Positions 1-10,272 are shown, counted from the stretch's first letter. The stretch: DNA of 64,000 nt from Candidatus Methanogaster sp. (GCA_003194445.1 PQXF01000004.1:19562-83561), one strand, 5' to 3'. The notes: generated from the sequence alone by a model not told the origin. A program made the numbers and translations.

Positions 1-2
1 GA

Positions 3-104
3 GTGAAATTGACAAAAGAGGCAATGAAAATCTGCGAAGAGAGAATTGAAAGATCGGGAAATTTGCCAAAGTGGGATGTCACCATCGAGCCTGCATTCGG
101 GTAA
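3..104 (+). CDS. C-terminal end of an unidentified protein (5' end outside window)
   Basis: The first 34 codons are open in this frame up to TAA at 102-104 and give a charged helix-like tail ending in PAFG. It lies in the same frame as the next ORF, separated by this one stop, so it could be part of the same broken gene or the natural end of a separate upstream gene. The product is not recognised. Confidence 0.45.
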   Translation: MKLTKEAMKICEERIERSGNLPKWDVTIEPAFG

Positions 105-119
105 GTTATTTATTGGGGC

Positions 120-1118
120 TTGCCTAACAGAATACGGATGGATCACGGTTTCTCGCCTCCGTTCTTTGGGGATGACCTGTCTGTTCTTGATCTGATCCGG
201 GAGCAGGGTCTGGACGTTAAGATCGGGCAGACCCGACTGGAACAGTTTCTCGAAGATGACGGGCAGGAACAGGTCGTCAATCCATTCTCGGATGATGTGA
301 TCAAACGTATGGAGGATGATACCTTCTATGGTCAGTCGTCTATTGATCTCTCTCTGGTAAAATCCCGGATGGAGGAGACAGAACACCTGATCGGTAGTTC
401 GGAGGAGGTACAGCGATTTGTCAGGAGTGGGCTTGACAGGTTCTCCTCTTCGATAACTGAAAACCCAGGGGATAACACGTTTGCAATTGAGATTCGGGAT
501 CCCCGGCTGAGTCAGGACTTGGACGATAATACCATACCCCGCGCAACGTTTGATCCGCGTAGGGGTCTTGATAACCCGGACATGGAAGTTATAGACCTGG
601 GACATCCGCTTGTGCGCAACCTCATCGAACTTGTGAAGGAGATTACATTCACCTCAAACGATACGTATGGGCGAACCGCGGTCATCAAAACATCTGAAGC
701 AAAAGCTGTTTCAGCCGTTTACACCTTTCTGGCAAGATACACAATCCACACAGAACCGATCTCTATTATGGAAGAACTTCTCACGGTGGGCGCCAGGATT
801 CATAGTGGGGAGCTGCTTGGAGATGAAGATGTCAGGGCACTGATGGCGTCAGAGCCGATCCCTGATGGGCGTACCGTGGAAGAGATGAGCCATGACCTTC
901 ATCTGGCGCTTGAAAGAGACGATATCGACGAGATCCTCTCGCAAAAGGCAAATAACCGGTGTGACTATCTTATATCGGAGAGAACCAGAGTAAAAGAAAA
1001 TCTGTTGGAATCGGGTGAGCACGAGTGGCTGGAAGACTTTGAAAAGATTGATCTTGCATCCGTAGACCTTCTCTCTGTGACTCTCTACTACCCCAAGCCA
1101 GGGGGTGGCAGCCGATGA
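120..1118 (+). CDS. RapA/SNF2-type helicase C-terminal region, DrmD-like fragment
   Basis: A 332-residue protein with a TTG start at 120; ATG at 138 (MDHGF) is an equally good start. Around residues 140-165 it has a stretch like the RapA-family C-terminal segment (ATFDPRR, then DLGHPLV), followed by an alpha/beta region. No helicase motor motifs are present, so I read it as the C-terminal part of a SNF2/RapA-like protein whose N-terminus is lost or encoded separately. It overlaps the methylase gene by 4 bases (ATGA), as expected for one operon. In class 1 DISARM loci a SNF2 protein (DrmD) sits upstream of the methylase, which fits this position. The family call is from pattern recognition only; an independent accessory protein of the locus is possible. 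Confidence 0.45.
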   Translation: MPNRIRMDHGFSPPFFGDDLSVLDLIREQGLDVKIGQTRLEQFLEDDGQEQVVNPFSDDVIKRMEDDTFYGQSSIDLSLVKSRMEETEHLIGSSEEVQRFVRSGLDRFSSSITENPGDNTFAIEIRDPRLSQDLDDNTIPRATFDPRRGLDNPDMEVIDLGHPLVRNLIELVKEITFTSNDTYGRTAVIKTSEAKAVSAVYTFLARYTIHTEPISIMEELLTVGARIHSGELLGDEDVRALMASEPIPDGRTVEEMSHDLHLALERDDIDEILSQKANNRCDYLISERTRVKENLLESGEHEWLEDFEKIDLASVDLLSVTLYYPKPGGGSR

Positions 1119-4100
1119 AGACGGATCAACTATCCAATATGGCTGCACAGGGCGGGATTATTACGATAGGGTTTCTCGATCAGATGAGAGGCGAGACCGT
1201 AATTAACCCATTTGTAAAACCTCAAGCATTCGCCACATTTGGCAGTCCGGCTCCGGAGAACAAGAAAAAACTGGGCGAAAATATCTCCGAGTCCTTTTAT
1301 AGTCTGTTGGAGCGGTGGGACGCAATCTCCAACTCTTACGAAGACATGGATATCTCCGACGCACGGAAGAAATGGATCATACCACTCCTGCGGGAACTGG
1401 GGTTTGACCCCGGATTCAACCGTGAAGACGTGATGGCAAACGGGGACGAGAACCTGAAATTCAAACTCTCCCATCGTGGTTGGGTCTCCCCTGGTGCACC
1501 GATGATCCACACAGTGGCACCAAAACAGAAACTTGAAACACGACCAACTGATGGAAAAGGCAGTAAACGCAGCCCACATGATGAGATGCAGACATTCCTC
1601 AACGTAAGCAAAGACCACAAATGGGGTATCGTCACAAACGGAATCTCCTTTAGAATCCTCAGGGATTTTTTCCACACAACCACAAAGGGATACGTAGAAT
1701 TCGACATCGAGAATATCATGCGGGAACGCAGTTACAGTGATTTCCGCGCGTTCTACCGGATGGCTCACGCAAGCCGCTTTCGCGGAGGTAATGGCAATGG
1801 AGACTATCCGCTCGAACAGTTTTACAAGGAAAGCGTTACTGCAGGCGAGAAGGTTGGTCCGAACCTCCGGGGCAATGTTAAGAAAGCAATCGAGGTTTTT
1901 GGCAATGGTTTTCTCACCCTCACCCCCGAACTCACAGAGCAGATGATCGCGGACGAAGAACTCTGCAAAAAGTACTACAATGAGATCTTGAGGGTGATCT
2001 ACCGCATCCTCTTCCTCCTCTACGCTGAACAGCGGGCAATGCTTCCCACCAGAGACTCGCTCTACATCGATGAATACAGCATCACACGCCTCCGTAAAAT
2101 AGCTGAAAGCCGCAAAGGAAAGGACGATCACTGCGACCTCTGGGAAGGTCTCAAAATAACTTTCCGGATGCTTGCCGAAGGATGCAATCCACTGAACGTA
2201 TTTCCCTACAACGGAAGCCTTTTTGACAAATCTGAGATCCCCACAATCCGGGAACTTACGATAAAGAACCACGACCTTCTGGAAGCGATCAGGTGCCTCA
2301 CACTCTTTGAGGAAGATCATATACTAAAGCGGATCAACTACCTTGATCTCGATGCGGAGGAGATCGGTTCTATCTATGAGAGCTTGCTTGATTATATACC
2401 GAGAGTGCTCCCATCAGCGATGGAGATTGACGGAAGAACAATTCCAGCGAATGAATTCTTCCTTGACCCCAGAGGAAGCGCAAGAAAAACCACGGGCAGC
2501 TACTACACAGACAAACGTCTGGTGGATGAACTCATCAAAAGCGCGTTAAAACCGGTTGCCGAGAGGAAGATGGCAGAATCAGAGGATAAAGAGTCATCCA
2601 TTCTCTCGCTCAAGGTATGTGACCCGGCATGTGGGAGTGGCGCATTCCTCATTGCAGCCACCAATTATCTGGGGAAAGAGCTGGCTAAGGTACGAACCGG
2701 TCAATCCGAACCGCCTGATACGGATATACGGCGTGCCAGGCGAGACGTTTTGCAGCGCTGCATATACGGCGTTGACCAGAACCCAATGGTCGTGGAACTG
2801 GCGAAGGTATCACTCTGGATCGATGCTGCTGTAAAAGACAAGCCACTCAACTTCCTTGACCACCACATCAAATGCGGCAACTCTTTGATCGGGGCTACAC
2901 CCGAACTCATCGAACAAGGGATACCTGACGAGGCATTTAACCCTGTGGAAGGCGACGACAGGAAGGTTGCAAAGGAGATCAAAAGTAAGAACAAGAATGA
3001 GAAGAAACAGCAGACTCTGGATGAGTTTGGGTTGGAGAAAGAACCTACATGGGCTTACGAATACGAAAAACTCTCTCACGCCGAGGAAGATGACGTCGAT
3101 TCCGTCAAGTGGAAACAGGAGTGCTACAGAGCAATCGTTGAATCACCAAAAAGACAGCATGAGAAGTTAGTCGCAGACACGTGGTGCTCTGCATTCTTCT
3201 GGCAACTGAACGGGGATGCACCACCACCCACAGAAGCAACACTTCGCACGATGCAGAAGGAGATGGCTGATGGCTGCGTGGACCCTGATACACAATCCAC
3301 GATTCTCGAACTGGCGGAGGAACACAGATTCTTCCACTGGCATCTGGAGTTCCCTGATGTGTTCGAGGGAGCTGAAGGAGGATTTGACTGCGTGCTCGGG
3401 AATCCACCGTGGGATGTGTTGCAAGCCGAAGAAAAGCCCTGGTTTATCGTAAGAGATGAAAAAATCGGATTAGCCACTGGGTCAGACAGAAAAATGATTA
3501 TAAAAGAGTTAGAAAAAACGAATCCAGATCTTTATAAGGGGTGGATTTCATACAAAAAGAGTGTAGACAATTGTAACCTATTTTTAAAGCATTCAGGGCG
3601 ATTTAACCTAACTGCTAAAGGGAAATTGAATTATTACCCCCTATTCGCAGAGAATGACAAACAAATAATCAATGGTGGAGGGAGTGTTGGTATGGTAATC
3701 GCAAGCGGAATAGCAACAGACTTCTATAACCAGAACTTCTTCCAGAACGTGGTCGGGAATGGACAGCTTGTAAGCCTGTACGACTTTGAGAATAGAGAGA
3801 GAATATTTTCTGAGATTCATAGCTCGTATAAATTCTCGCTTTTGACCCTTACTGGGAAAGAGGTGCCTGTTCAAGATGCAGACTTCGCCTTCTATCTCAC
3901 CAACCCGGACCACATTCAAGAAGAAGACCGGCATTTTACCCTCACAAACGAAGAAATAGAGCTATTAAACCCCAACACAAAGACGTGCCCCATATTCCGA
4001 TCCAAGAAAGATGCTGAGCTGACCAAGAAGATATACCGGAAGCATCCGGCGTTGATAAAGGAAAATCCGGACGGAGAAGACGAGAATCCGTGGGGGATTT

Positions 4101-4237
4101 CATTCAAGCAAGGACTATTCAACATGACCAGCGACTCCGCGCTCTTCAAGAACAAGGATCAACTGGCAGGCATGGGCTTTGAGCTGGACGGCAACATTTT
4201 CCGCAGGGGGCGAAGAAACCTATTTACCTTTGTATGA
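1115..4237 (+). CDS. Class I N6-adenine DNA methyltransferase, PglX/DrmMI-like (main part, ends at frameshift)
   Basis: A large DNA adenine methylase of the Eco57I/PglX type. An N-terminal helical region is followed by the SAM-binding motif DPACGSGAF near residue 500 and the catalytic NPPW motif near residue 762; GSYYTDKRLVDEL precedes motif I as usual in this family. It would methylate self DNA so that the neighbouring helicase-nuclease spares the host. The frame breaks after about residue 1030 at a run of five G, and the rest of the protein lies in the ORF that ends at 5003. Removing one G gives one continuous protein of about 1295 residues, the usual length for this family. The start overlaps the upstream gene (ATGA), indicating translational coupling. 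Confidence 0.85.
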   Translation: MKTDQLSNMAAQGGIITIGFLDQMRGETVINPFVKPQAFATFGSPAPENKKKLGENISESFYSLLERWDAISNSYEDMDISDARKKWIIPLLRELGFDPGFNREDVMANGDENLKFKLSHRGWVSPGAPMIHTVAPKQKLETRPTDGKGSKRSPHDEMQTFLNVSKDHKWGIVTNGISFRILRDFFHTTTKGYVEFDIENIMRERSYSDFRAFYRMAHASRFRGGNGNGDYPLEQFYKESVTAGEKVGPNLRGNVKKAIEVFGNGFLTLTPELTEQMIADEELCKKYYNEILRVIYRILFLLYAEQRAMLPTRDSLYIDEYSITRLRKIAESRKGKDDHCDLWEGLKITFRMLAEGCNPLNVFPYNGSLFDKSEIPTIRELTIKNHDLLEAIRCLTLFEEDHILKRINYLDLDAEEIGSIYESLLDYIPRVLPSAMEIDGRTIPANEFFLDPRGSARKTTGSYYTDKRLVDELIKSALKPVAERKMAESEDKESSILSLKVCDPACGSGAFLIAATNYLGKELAKVRTGQSEPPDTDIRRARRDVLQRCIYGVDQNPMVVELAKVSLWIDAAVKDKPLNFLDHHIKCGNSLIGATPELIEQGIPDEAFNPVEGDDRKVAKEIKSKNKNEKKQQTLDEFGLEKEPTWAYEYEKLSHAEEDDVDSVKWKQECYRAIVESPKRQHEKLVADTWCSAFFWQLNGDAPPPTEATLRTMQKEMADGCVDPDTQSTILELAEEHRFFHWHLEFPDVFEGAEGGFDCVLGNPPWDVLQAEEKPWFIVRDEKIGLATGSDRKMIIKELEKTNPDLYKGWISYKKSVDNCNLFLKHSGRFNLTAKGKLNYYPLFAENDKQIINGGGSVGMVIASGIATDFYNQNFFQNVVGNGQLVSLYDFENRERIFSEIHSSYKFSLLTLTGKEVPVQDADFAFYLTNPDHIQEEDRHFTLTNEEIELLNPNTKTCPIFRSKKDAELTKKIYRKHPALIKENPDGEDENPWGISFKQGLFNMTSDSALFKNKDQLAGMGFELDGNIFRRGRRNLFTFV

Positions 4238-5003
4238 AGGGAAAATGATATGGCAATTCAATCATCGAGCAAGTTCCATAGATTACAAAGGAAGGATTGT
4301 ACCAGGGCGTCATGATGTTATTGAAACAGACGAATATCAATTAATCGATCCAAATTTCTCTCCAATTCCACGATTTTGGGTTTATGATAAAGAAATTAAT
4401 AATAGAATAAAAAATAATGTGAAATATCTTTTTGGTTTTAGAGATATAACAAACGCAAGTAGCGAAAGAACATCAATATTTTCATTTATCCCACTTACAG
4501 GAGTTGGGCATCAAATGCCTCTAATTTTTACAGAGAAAAAAGAGCCTATGGTTAAAGCTATTCTTGCTACTATTTTTAATTCATTTGTATTTGACTTTAT
4601 TTCTCGGCAAAAATTAGGAGGGACTCATATGACTTACTTTATCCTAAAACAACTTCCAGTAGTTTTATTCGAATCAATTGACATTCTATATATTGATAAA
4701 ATTATAGATATTGTTTTGAAACTGAGTTATACTGCATCGGATATTGTTTATTTTGCCCATGACCTCGGTTACAACGGTCCCCCTTTCAGGTGGGACCCGG
4801 AAGAACGGGCATACCTGATGGCAGAACTGGACGCTATCGTTGCCCATCTCTATGGCGTAACCCATGATGAACTGGACTACATTCTTGAGACCTTTCCCAT
4901 CGTCAAAAAGAAGGATATCGCGAAATATGGCGAGTACAGAACAAAAAGACTGATTTTTGAATATTATAATAATTATAAAGACCTGCTGGAGGCAACTCAA
5001 TGA
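4179..5003 (+). CDS. C-terminal part of the same adenine methylase (target-recognition region), out of frame
   Basis: This ORF continues the methylase after the frameshift. Meaningful sequence begins near base 4211 (EETYLPLYEGKMIWQFNHR), a motif typical of the region after the catalytic domain in Eco57I/PglX enzymes; the annotated ATG at 4179 is only the first start in this frame. The middle part is A+T-rich and contains the likely specificity region (KLGGTHMTY). The C-terminus carries RAYLMAELDAIVAHLYG, common at the end of these methylases. It overlaps the helicase gene by 4 bases (ATGA). It is probably not translated alone unless the frame is restored. Confidence 0.8.
   Translation: MSWTATFSAGGEETYLPLYEGKMIWQFNHRASSIDYKGRIVPGRHDVIETDEYQLIDPNFSPIPRFWVYDKEINNRIKNNVKYLFGFRDITNASSERTSIFSFIPLTGVGHQMPLIFTEKKEPMVKAILATIFNSFVFDFISRQKLGGTHMTYFILKQLPVVLFESIDILYIDKIIDIVLKLSYTASDIVYFAHDLGYNGPPFRWDPEERAYLMAELDAIVAHLYGVTHDELDYILETFPIVKKKDIAKYGEYRTKRLIFEYYNNYKDLLEATQ
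4206..4210 (+). other. Frameshift site: run of five G inside the methylase gene
   Basis: Reading passes from frame 2 to frame 3 at GGGGG. Deleting one G makes the two methylase ORFs one protein. This is a genuine inactivating indel, a slippery phase-variable tract, or a sequencing/assembly error; five G is short for classic phase variation. Confidence 0.7.
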
Positions 5004-8000
5004 ACCCCTTTGAAACCCTATCCCACATCCAGGACATGTACAGAACTTATGTCCACACATTCCAGAAGATCAAGAATCCCGTAATAAAAGACTGGATGCT
5101 AGAAAGAATGTCTGATGGTACTCTGCTGTGGCGGGATCCGCACATCCAGTTGAACCGTCGTTTTGAGAGGGGCGAATCGCTTGAGGAGATGGTCGCTTCA
5201 GGACTTCTTCATCCCGGAACGCTTTCGGTATTCTCAGCAACCGATTCATCAGGTCAGTTGACAGGAACTCCGATCGTTCCTCATAAGCACCAGAGCGACT
5301 CCATCAAAGCGATATTAAACGAAGATGCGAACACCATAATCACAACAGGCACGAGTTCTGGAAAGAGCTTCTGCTTTGGAATCCCTATTGTGAGCGAGTG
5401 TTTCAGGATGCGGGATGAGGGTCTGGGCGGGATAAAAGCCATCATCATCTATCCAATGAATGCTCTTGCCAACAGCCAGTATGAGGATTTTGCCAGGAGG
5501 TTGCATGGTAGTGGTTTGAGGGTTGCTCTTTATACCGGGGACACGCCGAATAATCATGAGGGCGCGCTGGCTAATCTCAAGATAACTACAGGCAGGGACA
5601 CTCCGTATGATAGTGAGGTCTTGTCCAGGGAGGAGATACAGAGCAATCCTCCTGATATCCTCATGACGAATTATGTGATGCTTGAGTTGTTGCTCACCAG
5701 GCTCGACGATCATGATAAGCTGTTTCCCGAAGAACACCGGGGCAGGCTCAGGTTCCTTGTTCTTGATGAGATTCATACCTATAGCGGGAAGAGGGGTGCG
5801 GATGTTGCCTGCCTCATCAGGAGGTTGAAGAGCAGAACCATGACCACTGAGTCGTTGCGTTGCATCGGGACAAGTGCCACGGTTCAGAGTGCGAAGGGTG
5901 AGGATGCAGGCGTTGTGATTGCAGGGTTTGCAGCAGAACTTTTCGCAGAGGAGTTTTCTAAAGAGCATGTGGTAGGGGAGACGTATCATATCCCAGCACG
6001 TCCTGAGCCCGGACCGCTGCCAGACAGGATGCTGATCACTCCTGAGATGGTCGAGGGTTTTGACGGGTCAATTGAGAGGGGGACGGTTCTGGTAGAGGCA
6101 TTGACCGGGGTGGCTTTGACGGATTACGAGAAGACTCCTGAGAATCTCGGGAGACTACTAGCCTCTCAGCAGACCGTCTGGTTCCTGGAGGATAAAGCAT
6201 CCATCGATTCTTATTCTATACAGGACATGTCAGTTGACTACAGGGATGCGTATCGTCCCGGTTGTGACAGTGGTGGGTGTGCAATGGAATTAAAAGCGGC
6301 TCTATTGGCTGGTACTGTTGGAACGGTCAGGATATATGATCAGGATCAGCCGCTTTTTGTTCCCAAACTGCATAATTTCTTCTCTCAGGGACGGACTATC
6401 AGCAGTTGTCTCACTTCGGAGAGTCCTCATCTGAATGACCGTGGTGAGGTCGTATGTCCGACATGCAAAAAAGAGGAGCGGAAGCGGATCACGTTTCCAT
6501 TAAATTTCTGCCGCTCATGTGGTCAGGAGTTCTATGGTGTGACAATACTGGATGATAACACCCTGCTGCCGAGAGATATTGACACTCTTGCTGTGGAGGG
6601 AAGGGATGCCTACATTTACACATTGAAATATTCATCTGATGAAGTGCCAATTCCAGAGGAATGGATGGGGCGCAATAAAACGATCCGTGCTGACCGGAAG
6701 GGACATGAGCCTCAGGAAAGGATATACTGTCCCGAATGCAATTCACTGGACCCGACGTGTGATCATGAAGGGAAGATCAAGGTATATGAGCTGGCATCGC
6801 CGTTTCTGTTCTGCCCATCCTGTGGCGTGAAATACGACAAACGTTCCAAGGAATTCAACAAGCTCTTCACATTTGGTTCAATAGGGCGAAGCACAGGGAC
6901 TGATGTGCTTGTTTCGAGCATCATGAGCAAGCTGGATGATAGTGAGAAGAAGATTATAGCGTTCTCGGATAACAGACAGGATACGGCTTTGCAGGCGTCT
7001 CACATGAACAACCTGCAAAGGCGCATCCATTTCCGACAGGCTGTGTATCGGGCGCTTGTGGATGGCAGGTACACTGATGCAGATGGTGGAGTGCTCGATA
7101 TTACCCAATCAGGTATCCGGATTTTTGATGCGATGAAACATTATGATGTATTGCCTGATTATGCTAAAGAGCAGGGCAAATTTGTCCAGACCACAAGAGC
7201 AGACGACTCTTACAAGGAATACCTCCAGTACAACGCTGTTCTCGATCTGGGGGCTCCGGTGATGAAGAACCAGCAGAATCTGGAGGATGTGGGGCTTTTA
7301 AAAGTATTGTACAATGGTCTGGATGGTTTGGCGGATGCAGATGAGGTATGGAGAACGATTCCTGAAACGAAATCCATGACTTCAGATGAACGATATGATT
7401 ATCTTACTGGATTCATGGACATATTCAGGAAACAGCGGGCTATCGAATATAAACACATCATCAGAAACGATCTCTTCGAAAATGAGGTTCGTTCAAACAT
7501 CACTGAAGAGTCCCAATTTGATATCAGTGGTGCCCCGGGCAACATAGTTGGATATGGGGATGATATCAAAAAATGGAACCAGAGATACAAGATTTTGCGT
7601 TTAACATACTCACGCAGCCGTCTGATGACATGGACCAAGAGAGTGCTCGGCGTGAGTTCTGAGGCTGCAAAAGAGATTGTTCCGGCTGTAGTAGAAATAT
7701 TGGCTGAAAAGGAATACGGAGGATGGCTTGTTAAACATCCTGTACCTGCGTATCGAGGAAAGGGGATCCTTGGCTCGATATACATGCTCAATACTGAAAG
7801 AATTCAGTTGCAGGCGATTGAAAACACCAGTAAGCATAAGGTATGCCAGAAATGTGCGTCAGTGTATCATTATCGTGTCTTAGACTTATGCACCGGGAGT
7901 TTATGCGGAGGTCTCGGGGATCAGGACTTTAAAGATAATTATTTCCGCCAGATGTATGCAAAACCCTTCTCCGAATCTTCTTCTGTGGTGGCGGAGGAAC

Positions 8001-10258
8001 ACAGTGGACAGATAGATGGAATAACAAGGAAGAATATTGAGGCAAGATTCCGGGATCCGAAAGAACCGTTGAACGTACTCGTTTGCACTCCAACCATGGA
8101 ACTCGGAATTGATATCGGGGACCTGACCGCCGTTTACATGCGTAATGTGCCGCCGAGTCCCAGTAATTATGCACAGAGAGCAGGGAGAGCCGGACGCAAA
8201 AGCCAGCCTGCCATCACTACCACATTCTGCGGTGTTGGTGCGGCAAGAGGACCTCACGACCAGTATTTCTATAGATTCCCGGAAAAGATCATATCCGGCA
8301 AGATAACGCCTCCAAGGTTTATGCTGGATAATCAGCAACTCCTAAAGGCGCACATCAATTCAACGATACTGGAAACAATTAAAATCAAGTTTCCAAAGGG
8401 TTTCGGATATATTCTGAGCACTGATGAGTTAGGATATCCGATGTCATCAGATTTTAAAGACGATCTGATAGATGTAATCTCAGAAAATAGGGGTGGAGTA
8501 ATCGAAAGAATCCAGCAGACATTCGGTAACGAAAAGTCAATGTATACATGGTTTACTGACGAATTTGTGACTGATTGCATCGATTGTTTTGTAGATAACC
8601 TTGAAGAAAGTCTCACTTATTGGAGAACCGAATACGATCTGCTCCAAAGAGAGCACAAGGATCTTGCCGCACGTGAGCGGTCAAATGGGTTACCCCCAGC
8701 CGATCACAGCAGAATGGGCGCGATAGGTAATAAATTAAAAGCTATGAGAGAAGGGGAGATGGATTTTTATCCCTACAGGTATCTTGGAGCCCGTGGTTTT
8801 CTGCCCAACTATGGTTTCCCGACTTCAACGGTTATCCTTTCCCTCCATGATTCAGAAGATGAAATTGCCAGGGATAATGCTCTGGCATTGTCTGAATTTG
8901 CCCCGGGAAATACGATATACTACAGAAGAAATACATACAATGTAACGTATGCAAAACCCAGAAGGGAGAACCATAAACCAGTACTGGAGCATGTACTCAT
9001 CTGCCCCAACTGTTCGACGATATATCATGGACATGAGAGGGCGATTGCTCAATCTGCCTGCCCCGAGTGTGGGCAATCGCTAATAGGTCATCACCCGAAT
9101 CCCAATGGAATGCAGATGCCCGATATGCATGCAGTAAAAAGGAGCCGCATCACCTCAGATGAGGAGGAAAGACGCCGCCTCGGATATCAGTTATCCACAC
9201 ACTACGAGGTAGGAAACGTAACCGAGGGTGTGCGAATAATCGGATCGGATATTGAGATCACATTGAACTACGAACACAACGGAAAAATAATTCATCTGAA
9301 CCGCGGAACCGGAAAAAGTAAGGGTGATGGACCAGGACTGGAGAATGGTTTCGTTCTCTGTTCGGCGTGTAATCGCTGGCTTTTCGGTGAGAAAATTGAG
9401 AAACACATCGGAGAAGAGGGGACCTGTCCCAAAAATGCAACACGGGACGATATAATAAGGGATATCTGGTTGTTTACCATCGGAACTCATGATGTTGCAG
9501 TTCTAAAGCTCCCGCTACCAGAGTATGTAGACGCTCACAAAACCGAAGAGTTCTACACCTCATTTAAGGAAGCAATAATCAGGGGTATGCAGATAGCTCT
9601 GAATCTGGATGAAAGCGAAGTCGGTGGATTAGTAGTATCTGAAGAAAACGGGGACGACTGGAAAATTATTCTGTATGAAAAGGCTGAAGGAGGAACCGGC
9701 GCCATAAAAGCCTTACTTGAACCCCCCCGATTTGAAGAAATGGTCAGGCGTGCACGTGAACTACTCCATGAGTTCGATGAAGATCCAGGCTGCAGCTCCG
9801 CTTGCTACGAATGCCTGTTAAGTTTCTATAATCAACGTGAACACGAACTTCTGGATAGACACATAGTTTTACCGGCACTCCGCGCCTTAGAGTCGGTAAG
9901 AATTGAGCGAATAGAAGATCAATGGGGTGCGAGGGGGCTACAAGAGCTTATACCCCAATGCGATTCTGGGTTCGAGAAGAAAGTATTGGAAGAATTTTCC
10001 AATCAAAGGATATCACTGCCCAATTCCGCCCAAAAAATCATCTACGATGGTGACATACCGATAGCAAAACCCGACTTCTTCTATGATGTGCGGAATATAG
10101 CGGTTTTTGTTGATGGACCACCCCATGACAAGGACTATGTCAAAAAAGACGACGAAATTAAACGCAATAAGCTTAGAGAGATTGGGTACCGGGTGTTTGC
10201 GATAAGATATGGTAATTTCGAAGAAGATGTTGAACGGCTTAAACGTGTCCTGGTGTGA
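5000..10258 (+). CDS. DISARM-like DEAD/DEAH helicase with DUF1998 and a C-terminal nuclease-like domain
   Basis: A 1752-residue superfamily 2 helicase. Visible motifs: Walker A TGTSSGKS near residue 115, DEIH near 255, GTSATVQS as motif III, TPTMELGIDIGD and QRAGRAGRK near 1045-1060. Between the two motor halves lie several CxxC zinc clusters. Near residues 1520-1610 is a DUF1998 region with YEKAEGGTG and a CxxxCYECLLSF cluster. The last 100 residues look like a Vsr/DUF559-type PD-(D/E)XK nuclease (AKPDFFYD, AVFVDGPPHD, then a YRVFAIRYG strand). In DISARM, DrmA is the helicase and DrmB carries DUF1998; here both activities and a nuclease-like tail are in one chain. Start overlaps the methylase stop (ATGA). 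Its role in defence is inferred from family and operon. Confidence 0.85.
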   Translation: MNPFETLSHIQDMYRTYVHTFQKIKNPVIKDWMLERMSDGTLLWRDPHIQLNRRFERGESLEEMVASGLLHPGTLSVFSATDSSGQLTGTPIVPHKHQSDSIKAILNEDANTIITTGTSSGKSFCFGIPIVSECFRMRDEGLGGIKAIIIYPMNALANSQYEDFARRLHGSGLRVALYTGDTPNNHEGALANLKITTGRDTPYDSEVLSREEIQSNPPDILMTNYVMLELLLTRLDDHDKLFPEEHRGRLRFLVLDEIHTYSGKRGADVACLIRRLKSRTMTTESLRCIGTSATVQSAKGEDAGVVIAGFAAELFAEEFSKEHVVGETYHIPARPEPGPLPDRMLITPEMVEGFDGSIERGTVLVEALTGVALTDYEKTPENLGRLLASQQTVWFLEDKASIDSYSIQDMSVDYRDAYRPGCDSGGCAMELKAALLAGTVGTVRIYDQDQPLFVPKLHNFFSQGRTISSCLTSESPHLNDRGEVVCPTCKKEERKRITFPLNFCRSCGQEFYGVTILDDNTLLPRDIDTLAVEGRDAYIYTLKYSSDEVPIPEEWMGRNKTIRADRKGHEPQERIYCPECNSLDPTCDHEGKIKVYELASPFLFCPSCGVKYDKRSKEFNKLFTFGSIGRSTGTDVLVSSIMSKLDDSEKKIIAFSDNRQDTALQASHMNNLQRRIHFRQAVYRALVDGRYTDADGGVLDITQSGIRIFDAMKHYDVLPDYAKEQGKFVQTTRADDSYKEYLQYNAVLDLGAPVMKNQQNLEDVGLLKVLYNGLDGLADADEVWRTIPETKSMTSDERYDYLTGFMDIFRKQRAIEYKHIIRNDLFENEVRSNITEESQFDISGAPGNIVGYGDDIKKWNQRYKILRLTYSRSRLMTWTKRVLGVSSEAAKEIVPAVVEILAEKEYGGWLVKHPVPAYRGKGILGSIYMLNTERIQLQAIENTSKHKVCQKCASVYHYRVLDLCTGSLCGGLGDQDFKDNYFRQMYAKPFSESSSVVAEEHSGQIDGITRKNIEARFRDPKEPLNVLVCTPTMELGIDIGDLTAVYMRNVPPSPSNYAQRAGRAGRKSQPAITTTFCGVGAARGPHDQYFYRFPEKIISGKITPPRFMLDNQQLLKAHINSTILETIKIKFPKGFGYILSTDELGYPMSSDFKDDLIDVISENRGGVIERIQQTFGNEKSMYTWFTDEFVTDCIDCFVDNLEESLTYWRTEYDLLQREHKDLAARERSNGLPPADHSRMGAIGNKLKAMREGEMDFYPYRYLGARGFLPNYGFPTSTVILSLHDSEDEIARDNALALSEFAPGNTIYYRRNTYNVTYAKPRRENHKPVLEHVLICPNCSTIYHGHERAIAQSACPECGQSLIGHHPNPNGMQMPDMHAVKRSRITSDEEERRRLGYQLSTHYEVGNVTEGVRIIGSDIEITLNYEHNGKIIHLNRGTGKSKGDGPGLENGFVLCSACNRWLFGEKIEKHIGEEGTCPKNATRDDIIRDIWLFTIGTHDVAVLKLPLPEYVDAHKTEEFYTSFKEAIIRGMQIALNLDESEVGGLVVSEENGDDWKIILYEKAEGGTGAIKALLEPPRFEEMVRRARELLHEFDEDPGCSSACYECLLSFYNQREHELLDRHIVLPALRALESVRIERIEDQWGARGLQELIPQCDSGFEKKVLEEFSNQRISLPNSAQKIIYDGDIPIAKPDFFYDVRNIAVFVDGPPHDKDYVKKDDEIKRNKLREIGYRVFAIRYGNFEEDVERLKRVLV

Positions 10259-10272
10259 AAAGATGATATGTT

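Noticed and set aside
1130-2320. Long minus-strand ORF of 396 residues opposite the methylase
   Set aside because: Cysteine- and valine-rich shadow of a strongly supported gene with clear methylase motifs on the plus strand; no family features of its own.
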